64,000 nucleotides of DNA, taken from the NCBI RefSeq assembly GCF_039614845.1, contig NZ_JBDIML010000002.1:248001-312000 (forward strand), written 5' to 3'. Below the pieces are notes generated by a model. The model saw only the letters and a program-made list of their open reading frames with translations, was not told the DNA's origin and did no database searches. A program made the translations under genes and the position numbers. The stretch comes from Ornithinibacillus xuwenensis. Lineage in GTDB: Bacteria; Bacillota; Bacilli; Bacillales; Amphibacillaceae. Below are positions 57,765-64,000 of this stretch, one piece after another (positions within the stretch are counted from its first letter, which is position 1; each line of letters opens with the position of its first letter).

Positions 57765-58325
57765 CTATAAAGTAGAGGCGATCGGATTTTTCATTTCCTC
57801 AAGTGCCTTTGCCCAATTTATAGTGTCTTGTGTTAGTCGGTCTATACGTTTAAGTATACCTTCATCGACAATTACCTTCTGATCAAAGTGCTTACCTTCT
57901 ATGAAAACATATTTTGGTATGACAACAGCTTGCATATAATCTAGGATAGGCTTTAGTTGTTGCTCAGCAACTAAAAAGTGCTTCGGTGTACCAGCAGTTA
58001 CTAAGATGCTAATGGCTTTTTCACAAAAGGCATCTCTCGGGAGTAAGTCAAAAAGGTTCTTTAAAGTACCTGGTATTGATGCTTGAAATGTAGGTGTTCC
58101 AATGATAAATGCATCTGCTGACAGGATCTTCTCCAGAACAATCTTCGTATCTCCACTATAGTCATGATAGTCTCTGCCATCACAAAATACAAGGTTATAA
58201 TCACTTAAATCAATCAGCTCTATGTCAATATCCTTCTGTTTATTCTGTATATATTGAAGTGCCAGTTCAACAGCTACTCTTGTTTTTGAGCCGACTATAG
58301 AACCGGAAATCCCAATTATTTTCAA
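57765..58325 (-). CDS. NAD(P)H-dependent FMN reductase 1
   Basis: This flavodoxin-like enzyme (186 residues from TTG) reduces FMN or quinone/azo substrates with NAD(P)H. The FMN-phosphate loop is GISGSIVGSKTR at the start, and a second FMN loop is GTPTFQASIPGTLKNLFDLL (~80). The frame opens at GTG 58337. I prefer TTG 58325 because GTGGGG lies six bases before it and family members begin MKIIGISGS; this is uncertain. A second FMN reductase lies just upstream on the same strand, but a terminator separates them. Confidence 0.88.
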   Translation of the reverse strand: MKIIGISGSIVGSKTRVAVELALQYIQNKQKDIDIELIDLSDYNLVFCDGRDYHDYSGDTKIVLEKILSADAFIIGTPTFQASIPGTLKNLFDLLPRDAFCEKAISILVTAGTPKHFLVAEQQLKPILDYMQAVVIPKYVFIEGKHFDQKVIVDEGILKRIDRLTQDTINWAKALEEMKNPIASTL

Positions 58326-58445
58326 GTTAATCCCCACTTTCTAATCGAGGCATTTTATCGATAAGTTACGATATCATGTATGCCATATATTAATTATAAC
58401 GATTCTAGAAAAAGAAAATAAGAATTATGCCTACTAAATAAAAAA

Positions 58446-58469
58446 GGACAAGGGAGAAATCCCTTGTCC
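58446..58469 (-). terminator. Terminator of FMN reductase 2
   Basis: GGACAAGGGA (58446-58455) pairs perfectly with TCCCTTGTCC (58460-58469). On the minus strand it is followed by T5. Confidence 0.88.
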
Positions 58470-58507
58470 AAATTTCTGCTTAAAGAAGCAGTAATCCCTA
58501 TATAGCC

Positions 58508-59068
58508 TTATCGAATTGTTTTTAATGCACGACTCCATGAAATAACTTGGTCAAGCATCCCGTTTGCATTTGCAGCATGGTAATCTGCTGGTTTAAACAC
58601 GCTCATATTTTCAAAGTCAGATAATAGGGAGAACGTAACAGCCGTACGAACATCGGCAACTTGAAGTTCACCTAAGATAAGACGTAGGTTTTCGTGAGCA
58701 CGAACGCCACCAAGACTTCCGTATCCAACAAATCCTGCTGCTTTATTATTCACCTCAGGATTTAGGTAATCTAATGCGTTTTTCAAAGCTCCACCAACAG
58801 CATGATTGTATTCTGGTGCAATAAAGATATAACCATCAAATGATGCCATTTTTTCAGACCAGCCTTTAATTGCAGCCTGAGCCTCTTCTTGTTGTGCTTC
58901 AGGAACAGATGCACCTAATAATGGTAAATTGTAGTTAGCAAGATCTACAATCTCATATTCTACTCCTTCTTCATGACGATTGTTTGCAAAATCTAATACC
59001 CAATTTGCTACGGCTTCCCCGTTACGACCTTGACGAATACTACCTAGTACAATACCAATCTTTAACAT
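58508..59068 (-). CDS. NADPH-dependent FMN reductase 2
   Basis: 186 residues, flavodoxin-like. It has the FMN loop VLGSIRQGRNGEAVA (~6-20) and the quinone/azo-reductase signature FIFIAPEYNHAVGGALKNALDYL (~75-97). Members of this group reduce azo dyes and quinones and aid thiol-stress tolerance. The open frame extends 27 codons upstream, but ATG 59068 follows GGAGG and starts MLKIGIVLGSIR. Upstream palindromes may be operator sites (see 59069-59378). Confidence 0.92.
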   Translation of the reverse strand: MLKIGIVLGSIRQGRNGEAVANWVLDFANNRHEEGVEYEIVDLANYNLPLLGASVPEAQQEEAQAAIKGWSEKMASFDGYIFIAPEYNHAVGGALKNALDYLNPEVNNKAAGFVGYGSLGGVRAHENLRLILGELQVADVRTAVTFSLLSDFENMSVFKPADYHAANANGMLDQVISWSRALKTIR

Positions 59069-59378
59069 AAAAATTCCTCCCGAAGTTGTTTTTATTTTTT
59101 GTTGGATTAAAGACAAAGAAAGTAATCTCTTGAGATAAATTCCCAGCACAACTTGACCTAATCAGTTGCATAAGGCTTGTCTTATTCAAGACTTTCATTT
59201 TATCTCTAATTCAATATATTTGAATTCAACGTTTTTATAGTAGCACCTTCCATTATCTTTTGCAACAATTATTACTTGTTTTTTATTATAAACTTACAAA
59301 AAGTAATTAAAGGGATAGTATTCACTAGTTTAAGGAATAAGAAAGACGGCCACTAAGGCCGCCAGAGGTCAAATATCA
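59069..59378. other. Intergenic region with possible operators
   Basis: No ORF seen. The palindrome TTGAATTCAA lies at 59220-59229. An inverted repeat ATTACTT...AAGTAAT lies at 59271-59277 and 59301-59307, resembling sites of DUF24/YodB-type repressors that control azoreductases in B. subtilis. At its left end is the ribosome site of FMN reductase 2. At its right end is the terminator of the carboxypeptidase gene. Confidence 0.4.
59345..59363 (-). terminator. Terminator of the PBP4-type gene
   Basis: GACGGCC pairs with GGCCGCC (one mismatch) around ACTAA. On the minus strand a TCTTTCTT tail follows. Confidence 0.65.
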
Positions 59379-60896
59379 TTATTCAAATTCATGGTTTGCT
59401 AATGCTGTGGCAATTGCATCTTCAATTTCTCTTATTGAGACTGAAGCTCCTAAGTAATTATTAATCATAATGGAAAAGGTTAACTTTTGACCATCCTTTG
59501 TTGTTACATATCCTGATAGAGTGGAAACCCCCGTTAAGGATCCAGTTTTTGCTTTTACATTATTTGCAGCAGGTCCATCATTCATTCGATAGCGTAAGGT
59601 TCCTCCTACTAGACGCTCTGAATTTCCAGCTACCGGTAAAGAGCGCTCAAAAGCTGGATACCACTCTTCCTGTTGAACACTATAAAGTAGGTAGGAAAGA
59701 TGATTAGAAGGAATCATGTTCTTATGTGACATACCAGAGCCATCTCGAAGTAATATGGTTTCACCATTGACTCCAAATTGTGTCACGACATCCTCAATAA
59801 CCTGCAACCCTTTATCCCAGCTACCTTCGTCATAGACAACTCTCCCCATTTCCTTCGTAAGCGTCTCCCCATGTCCATTATTGCTAAGCTTCATAAATGG
59901 TATGAGCAGGTCTTCCAGTGTCATCGACTTTTTAGAAGTAAGTACCGTAGCATCTGTGGGTGTCTTTCCAACTGTAAGGTTTGATTTGCCAATAAATGTA
60001 ATGCCTTTTTCTTCTAAAGACTTTTTGAAAACATCTACTACATAACCTGTGGGCTCCCAAATGGATACCCATGACCTAGCTTTTGACCCCTCTAAAGGAA
60101 TAACGCCTTCAATAACAATTGTATTCGATCCGTGCTCTCGTTCAATAGAGATGGAGCGACTATGGTCTGTGCCAACGGTCGTTGCTCTATTTTCAATTTT
60201 TACATAATCAGTATGTGGTGTAAGCTTTACAACTGGCTTCTCGTCAACCGACTCTGCCGGGAATACTTCAACGATAACGGTGCCTGCATCATAGTCTTCA
60301 TTTGGAGATAGTGTCAAAGCAGAAACTTGTGAACCGGTATAAAAGGGCTCATCTGACCAATTTAAATCCTGTGAAAGTCTTACACGATCATACCAAGTAT
60401 CATCACCAATCAGATTACCTTTAATCTTTGATATACCTTGCGCCTTTAATTGGTCAGCAAAATGAGCGAGATCCGTTTCTAATAGGGTTGGATCTCCTTT
60501 TCCCTTTAAGTATAAATTCCCTTTTAGGACATTTCCCTTTATGACGCCGTCTGTTAATACTTCTGTCGTAAATTGGTAGTCTGGTCCAAGCTTTTCTAAC
60601 GCAGCAACGGTCGTTAATATTTTCATATTGGATGCAGGGTGTAATCGGTGATCACCGTAATAGGAATATAGTAGCTCTCCTGAATCTGCATTCCGAACAC
60701 TCACACCAGTCGTGGATCCGTCTAGTAAATCATTTTCCAAAATAGTGTTCAGCTTATCTGCTAAGGAATGTTCTTCGGTAGTTTCATTGGAGGCATTTAC
60801 TGATAATGATTTCTCCGGTACAGGAATAGGTAAAACCACCAACACTGCCAACATGAAAAACAAAATACCTTTCTTCCATTGTTTAGCCGTACTCAT
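59379..60896 (-). CDS. D-Ala-D-Ala carboxypeptidase/endopeptidase (PBP4 type, S13)
   Basis: A 505-residue secreted or membrane-anchored class C penicillin-binding protein trimming peptidoglycan cross-links. It has a signal helix (~8-28), SxxK in LHPASNMKILTTVAALEKLG (~80), SxN in KLSNNGHGETL (~335), and KTG in VKAKTGSLTGVSTLSGYV (~450). It contains the large inserted domains of peptidase family S13, with length typical of DacB/PBP4a. The frame opens at 60962, but ATG 60896 has GAAGGAG eight bases before it. Monocistronic. Confidence 0.93.
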   Translation of the reverse strand: MSTAKQWKKGILFFMLAVLVVLPIPVPEKSLSVNASNETTEEHSLADKLNTILENDLLDGSTTGVSVRNADSGELLYSYYGDHRLHPASNMKILTTVAALEKLGPDYQFTTEVLTDGVIKGNVLKGNLYLKGKGDPTLLETDLAHFADQLKAQGISKIKGNLIGDDTWYDRVRLSQDLNWSDEPFYTGSQVSALTLSPNEDYDAGTVIVEVFPAESVDEKPVVKLTPHTDYVKIENRATTVGTDHSRSISIEREHGSNTIVIEGVIPLEGSKARSWVSIWEPTGYVVDVFKKSLEEKGITFIGKSNLTVGKTPTDATVLTSKKSMTLEDLLIPFMKLSNNGHGETLTKEMGRVVYDEGSWDKGLQVIEDVVTQFGVNGETILLRDGSGMSHKNMIPSNHLSYLLYSVQQEEWYPAFERSLPVAGNSERLVGGTLRYRMNDGPAANNVKAKTGSLTGVSTLSGYVTTKDGQKLTFSIMINNYLGASVSIREIEDAIATALANHEFE

Positions 60897-61020
60897 CTTT
60901 GACACTCCTTCAACCATTTTTACAAGTATATGCAATGAATAATAGGCATATCCTAGGTCCAAAGTTTACTTTGCTAGTATTTCCATCGGAAGGAGAGCTA
61001 TTAGCAAAATCATCTATTAA

Positions 61021-61497
61021 TTAAATTTTATTAATAGCGATGTAGATTTCCACTTCTGAATCAGTAGTGTGTGTATGGTTCCAGACTTCCATATCATAGC
61101 CTAAAGGTATGCAACGGTTTTCTATCATCCAAGTATTATATAAATAGTCATACGTATTATAAATTTCTGTTCGGGGTCCTGTATGTTTACAGCATACGTA
61201 CATATTTTCTTCAACTGTATAAATCATGGTGTCCTCCGGGATATGTTCTGCGTTTTCTACTTCGTAACCAATCATTTGACTATATTTATCTTGAAATGGA
61301 TTAAACTGCTCCATCATCGGATAGATTTGCAAAAAATAGATGTGATCCCCTAGCCTATTTTCAATTTTGGGTGCAACATTCGTTAACCTGGATACCGTAT
61401 CATCGGTAATAGATGTTTCTTCCATTTCTTTTAGGTTTGTGAATAAATGATATCCAACTAATTGAAAAGAATCTCTTTTAATAATCTTTGGTATCAA
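61021..61497 (-). CDS. GyrI-like small-molecule-binding protein
   Basis: This 158-residue soluble protein consists of the GyrI-like/AraC-effector-binding fold: FQLVGYHLFTNLKEMEE, NPFQDKYSQMIGYEVEN (~75-95), and IPLGYDMEVWNHTHTTDSEVEIYIAI at the end with conserved Glu. No DNA-binding domain is attached. Such proteins bind and sometimes hydrolyse or sequester toxic small molecules. The frame starts with ATG 61512, but that start lies inside the site GGAGGTGATC, which serves TTG 61497; the TTG is therefore preferred, with moderate certainty. Confidence 0.8.
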   Translation of the reverse strand: MIPKIIKRDSFQLVGYHLFTNLKEMEETSITDDTVSRLTNVAPKIENRLGDHIYFLQIYPMMEQFNPFQDKYSQMIGYEVENAEHIPEDTMIYTVEENMYVCCKHTGPRTEIYNTYDYLYNTWMIENRCIPLGYDMEVWNHTHTTDSEVEIYIAINKI

Positions 61498-61574
61498 ACT
61501 GATCACCTCCATCGTTTACCCACCATATTTATTCCGAGATGCAATAAAATATTCGCTATTTCTTAAGGTGACTC

Positions 61575-61617
61575 GTCTCGGTTTTTGGCATGAACTAGCT
61601 GAAAACATCATACATAT
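61575..61617. repeat. Degenerate single copy related to the 52-bp repeat
   Basis: The segment TCGG-TTTTTGGCATGA followed by TCATACATATGAA resembles the left edge of the 52-bp array (TTCGG-TTTTGGCATGAG, then TCATGTATG). It suggests that the array element is dispersed in this genome. Only ~30 bases are alike. Confidence 0.4.
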
Positions 61618-61649
61618 GAATAAACAATTTAAAGTGGGGGAGTTAAAAT

Positions 61650-62048
61650 ATGGAGAAGGCGTTATCCATAACAGAGGAAGAAATCAAACGTTATTATGAA
61701 TTAAATAAGCAGAAAAAAGAGATTGAACAAGAAATGAATCATCTTAAAAAGAAGTTTCATGAATTACTGGATACCTCATTTGGAAAACAAGAAAAAGGTG
61801 AAATACAGCGCGGGAACTACAAGCTACAGCGTCAAATACGAACTGCTATTTCCTATGATGAAGCAGGTACGGTAGGGAAATTAGATGAGCTTAATTTAAG
61901 CGAATTTATTATTGAAAAAAGAACGCCTGATACGGAGAAGCTCGAGTCAGCTATTAAACTAGGGCTGGTTGAGGAAAATGAATTTAAGGAATTAAAGAAG
62001 TCGAAAGTAACACAAACCATTGTGGTGAAAGAAACATTTTCAAGATAG
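61650..62048 (+). CDS. Coiled-coil protein of unknown function
   Basis: 132 residues, soluble. Residues ~5-50 form a charged coiled coil (EEIKRYYELNKQKKEIEQEM NHLKKKFHELL, given here in two parts), then a more globular part (IQRGNYKLQRQIRTAISYDE). The general look recalls small Gam-like or phage-type proteins, but I see no phage context. GTGGGGGAG precedes the ATG. A terminator follows. Confidence 0.75.
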   Translation: MEKALSITEEEIKRYYELNKQKKEIEQEMNHLKKKFHELLDTSFGKQEKGEIQRGNYKLQRQIRTAISYDEAGTVGKLDELNLSEFIIEKRTPDTEKLESAIKLGLVEENEFKELKKSKVTQTIVVKETFSR

Positions 62049-62058
62049 GCTCACTTAT

Positions 62059-62092
62059 TAAACTAGCTATTTCCTGTAGCTAGTTTATTTTT
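62059..62092 (+). terminator. Terminator of the coiled-coil gene
   Basis: TAAACTAGCTA (62059-62069) pairs perfectly with TAGCTAGTTTA (62077-62087), followed by a T-rich tail. Confidence 0.88.
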
Positions 62093-62310
62093 TTTATTCG
62101 AAAGTTTACAGTAAATTTATTTTCAGTTTGCGATACGTTAATCTTAATCATATACAATGAAATTGAAGGAAGAAGAATATGGAGGCATAAAACACTCAAT
62201 TATAGACGTAATTACAAATCTAACAAATGAAAGCTGAATATTTTTATACTAGTAATCATTTACCGTAGACAAATCAAATTCTGCCAGTTCATTTCCATGG
62301 AGGTGTGCTC

Positions 62311-62373
62311 ATGAAATTGCTCATTCGGGTTGCTGTTTGTCTATCCGTAATTTTAGTTTATATTACCTATTAA
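62311..62373 (+). CDS. 20-residue single-helix membrane peptide
   Basis: ATG with GGAGGTG five to six bases upstream. The product MKLLIRVAVCLSVILVYITY is one short hydrophobic helix with a basic start. It ends 18 bp before the PAP2 phosphatase start, so it may be a leader peptide or small membrane partner of that gene. Coding status is unproven. Confidence 0.45.
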   Translation: MKLLIRVAVCLSVILVYITY

Positions 62374-62390
62374 AGGTAGGTGGTACTTCT

Positions 62391-62939
62391 ATGATAAAGT
62401 ACTTCGATTACATGTATGAATTAGATCGTCAATCCTTTCGTTATATTAATCGTTATTTTGATTATAAATTTTTGAATTCCTTCTTTCATAAAATTACACA
62501 TGCTGGTGGAGCAACCTTTACAATAGTTGCGGTGTTAATCATGACAATTATTGCAACCGATACAGTTCAAAACACTGCTATTGCAAGTGGCATTTCACTT
62601 ATGATGAGTCATATTCCTGTAGCGATATTTAAAAAAATCTACCCTCGTAAACGCCCATATTTAGTCCTCAAAAATTGTCGTGTTACAAAGAAGCCTTTAA
62701 CAGATTGTTCTTTTCCTTCCGGTCACACAACAGCAATTTTTTCGATTATTACTCCTTTTATCCTGCTTAATCCTGTGCTTGCTAGTATTTTATTTCCGAT
62801 TGGATTTTTAGTTGGTATTTCTCGTATTTATTTGGGGTTGCATTATCCATCAGATATCATTGCCGGTGGGTTGCTTGGTTTAACAACGGGAATCATTTGT
62901 TTTCTGTTAATGGGAAAATACGCACAAATGCTTTCATAA
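62391..62939 (+). CDS. PAP2-family membrane phosphatase
   Basis: 182 residues, with about five membrane helices. The phosphatase signature is complete: KKIYPRKRPY (~80-89), PSGHTTA (~112) and SRIYLGLHYPSDIIAGG (~145-161) with catalytic His and Asp. It dephosphorylates phosphatidate, undecaprenyl pyrophosphate or phosphatidylglycerophosphate in relatives. The frame opens at 62337, but ATG 62391 is after GGTAGGTGG and gives MIKYFDYMYELDRQ. The glycosyltransferase gene begins 32 bp later; the two probably make or recycle a lipid or glycolipid. Confidence 0.92.
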   Translation: MIKYFDYMYELDRQSFRYINRYFDYKFLNSFFHKITHAGGATFTIVAVLIMTIIATDTVQNTAIASGISLMMSHIPVAIFKKIYPRKRPYLVLKNCRVTKKPLTDCSFPSGHTTAIFSIITPFILLNPVLASILFPIGFLVGISRIYLGLHYPSDIIAGGLLGLTTGIICFLLMGKYAQMLS

Positions 62940-62971
62940 TAAAATAAAGGAAGTATGGAGGTAGGTATATC

Positions 62972-64000
62972 ATGAAAATAGCTATTTTTACGGATACGTT
63001 TTCTCCAGATGTGAATGGTGTAGCTAAAACCTTAAAACGGTTTACGGATTATTTAGAAGATCGCGGAATAGCTTACCGGGTGTTTGCACCAAAAAGCTCA
63101 ACAAATAATTTATTCTCTACTGAAATTCATCGATTTAGAAGTCTGCCGTTTTTTCTATATCCAGATTGTCGCCTCGCTTTACCGAATATGCTGCATGTAA
63201 AGGAGGAGCTCACACAATTTAAACCCGATATCATTCATGTTGCGACACCATTCAATATTGGATTATGTGGCTTACACTACGCCAAAAAGCTAAATATTCC
63301 GGTTGTTGGGTCCTATCATACGGATTTTGATAAGTACTTGGAATATTATGATCTTCAATTTTTAACAAAATTATTATGGAAATATATGCGCTGGTTTCAC
63401 AGACCTCTCCGCAAGATATTTGTCCCCTCAATAGACACGATGACTCATTTAAAAAAGCATGGATTTACGAATTTGGAGATATGGCCAAGGGGAATTGATT
63501 GTTCCGTCTTTCACCCTAGTTATGACCAACAGTCTATTCGTGATAAATATGGAATCAAAGAAAAATATATATTATTGTACGTAGGGCGAATTGCACCGGA
63601 AAAAGATGTGATGCTTCTTCCATCTATTCATGCACAGTTGCCGAAAGAAATACAAAATGATGTGCATTGGTTCGTTGTTGGAGATGGCCCTCAGCAGCAG
63701 GATTTAAAAAAACAAGCCCCACATAATATGACCTTTGCAGGCTTTTTAACCGGAACTGATCTCGCGCATGCATATGCTGCTGCGGACTTATTTGTCTTTC
63801 CTTCCTCAACTGAAACATTCGGTAATGTCGTACTTGAATCCTTGGCGAGCGGAACACCAGCTGTTTGTGCCAATGCTGGTGGCGTTCGAGGAATCATACA
63901 GAATCAGGTAACAGGCTTATTATGTGAACGTAAAAATATAGCAGCGTTTGCCCAAGCAATACAGACTTTATTAGAGAATCATCCGAATCGGAAGGAAATG
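62972..64000 (+). CDS. Family-4 glycosyltransferase, truncated by window end
   Basis: The first 343 codons are in the window; the stop lies beyond. The GT-B fold of GT4 enzymes is clear: MKIAIFTDTFSPDVNGVAKT at the start, VGSYHTDFDKYLEYY (~110), LYVGRIAPEKDVMLLPS (~205), and the donor-binding E-x7-E motif in FVFPSSTETFGNVVLESLASG (~275). Relatives include MgtA-like glucosyl- or mannosyl-transferases that glycosylate lipid acceptors. GGAGGTAG precedes the ATG. It forms a probable operon with the PAP2 gene, so its acceptor may be diacylglycerol or a polyprenyl lipid. Confidence 0.93.
   Translation, partial: MKIAIFTDTFSPDVNGVAKTLKRFTDYLEDRGIAYRVFAPKSSTNNLFSTEIHRFRSLPFFLYPDCRLALPNMLHVKEELTQFKPDIIHVATPFNIGLCGLHYAKKLNIPVVGSYHTDFDKYLEYYDLQFLTKLLWKYMRWFHRPLRKIFVPSIDTMTHLKKHGFTNLEIWPRGIDCSVFHPSYDQQSIRDKYGIKEKYILLYVGRIAPEKDVMLLPSIHAQLPKEIQNDVHWFVVGDGPQQQDLKKQAPHNMTFAGFLTGTDLAHAYAAADLFVFPSSTETFGNVVLESLASGTPAVCANAGGVRGIIQNQVTGLLCERKNIAAFAQAIQTLLENHPNRKEM

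Noticed and set aside
1..64000. tRNA, rRNA, insertion sequences or prophage genes
   Set aside because: Scanning by eye found no conserved tRNA/rRNA stretches, transposase, integrase or phage structural genes. A tRNAscan or Rfam search would be decisive.

Overview
The window is a low-GC, densely packed bacterial chromosome segment. It most likely comes from a spore-forming member of the Bacillaceae in the Oceanobacillus/Virgibacillus/Ornithinibacillus neighbourhood. The evidence is an SspH-type spore protein, SpoVR, PrkA and YhbH, strong Gram-positive Shine-Dalgarno sites, a CIRCE operator, Zur-box-like sites, a BceRS-BceAB module, an osmoprotectant ABC transporter and an Na+/H+ antiporter. 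The genus is inferred from gene content and not proven. I saw no rRNA, tRNA, insertion sequence, prophage or CRISPR array.

Layout. 0-7 kb, minus strand: cation/proton antiporter, cytochrome bd-type quinol oxidase (cydAB), OpuB-like osmoprotectant transporter with permease and binding protein fused. 7-9 kb: an ABC-F ATPase behind a ~450-nt leader that encodes an ErmD-like macrolide-stalling peptide and carries several intrinsic terminators. 9-12 kb: mannitol PTS (IICBA) and mannitol-1-phosphate dehydrogenase. 12-16 kb: SDR oxidoreductase with a MarR regulator, two unknown membrane proteins, then a cobalamin riboswitch in front of an acyl-CoA thioesterase. 16-21 kb, minus strand: BceAB-type peptide-antibiotic transporter and its BceRS two-component system. 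21-30 kb: secreted and TerC-type proteins, two paralogous regulators in which a catalytically dead alpha/beta-hydrolase is joined to a SARP-like DNA-binding domain, an unannotated SinI-like small protein between them, lipoproteins, and a nitrilase/GNAT pair. 30-40 kb: YebC-like protein, prkA, yhbH, CIRCE-controlled htpG, a zinc-binding lipoprotein behind tandem Zur-box-like sites, and spoVR. 40-49 kb: small genes, a candidate type I toxin-antitoxin locus at 41.7-42.0 kb, a methyltransferase, an MHYT-GGDEF-EAL protein, a serine hydrolase, an HTH protein with nine ~28-residue repeats, and a CAP-domain lipoprotein. 49-57 kb: HssRS-like two-component system, a metallopeptidase cluster, an Spx paralogue lacking the CxxC motif, TraB and CNNM proteins. 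56.6-57.3 kb: a thirteen-unit, 52-bp tandem repeat of hairpins. 57-64 kb: two small spore/DUF genes, two FMN reductases, a PBP4-type carboxypeptidase, a GyrI-like protein, PAP2 phosphatase and a truncated family-4 glycosyltransferase.

Themes. Several groups act together: PrkA, YhbH and SpoVR (the stress/sporulation trio, here dispersed); BceRS sensing and BceAB relieving cell-wall peptide antibiotics; the MRLR leader peptide and ABC-F protein as an inducible ribosome-protection unit. The strongest leads for undescribed biology are the pseudo-hydrolase/SARP regulators with their nearby SinI-like protein, the minimal ErmDL-like leader on an ABC-F gene, the riboswitch-thioesterase pairing, the type I toxin locus and the 52-bp hairpin array. 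Start codons were moved from the longest open frame where a Shine-Dalgarno site or family N-terminus pointed to an internal start.
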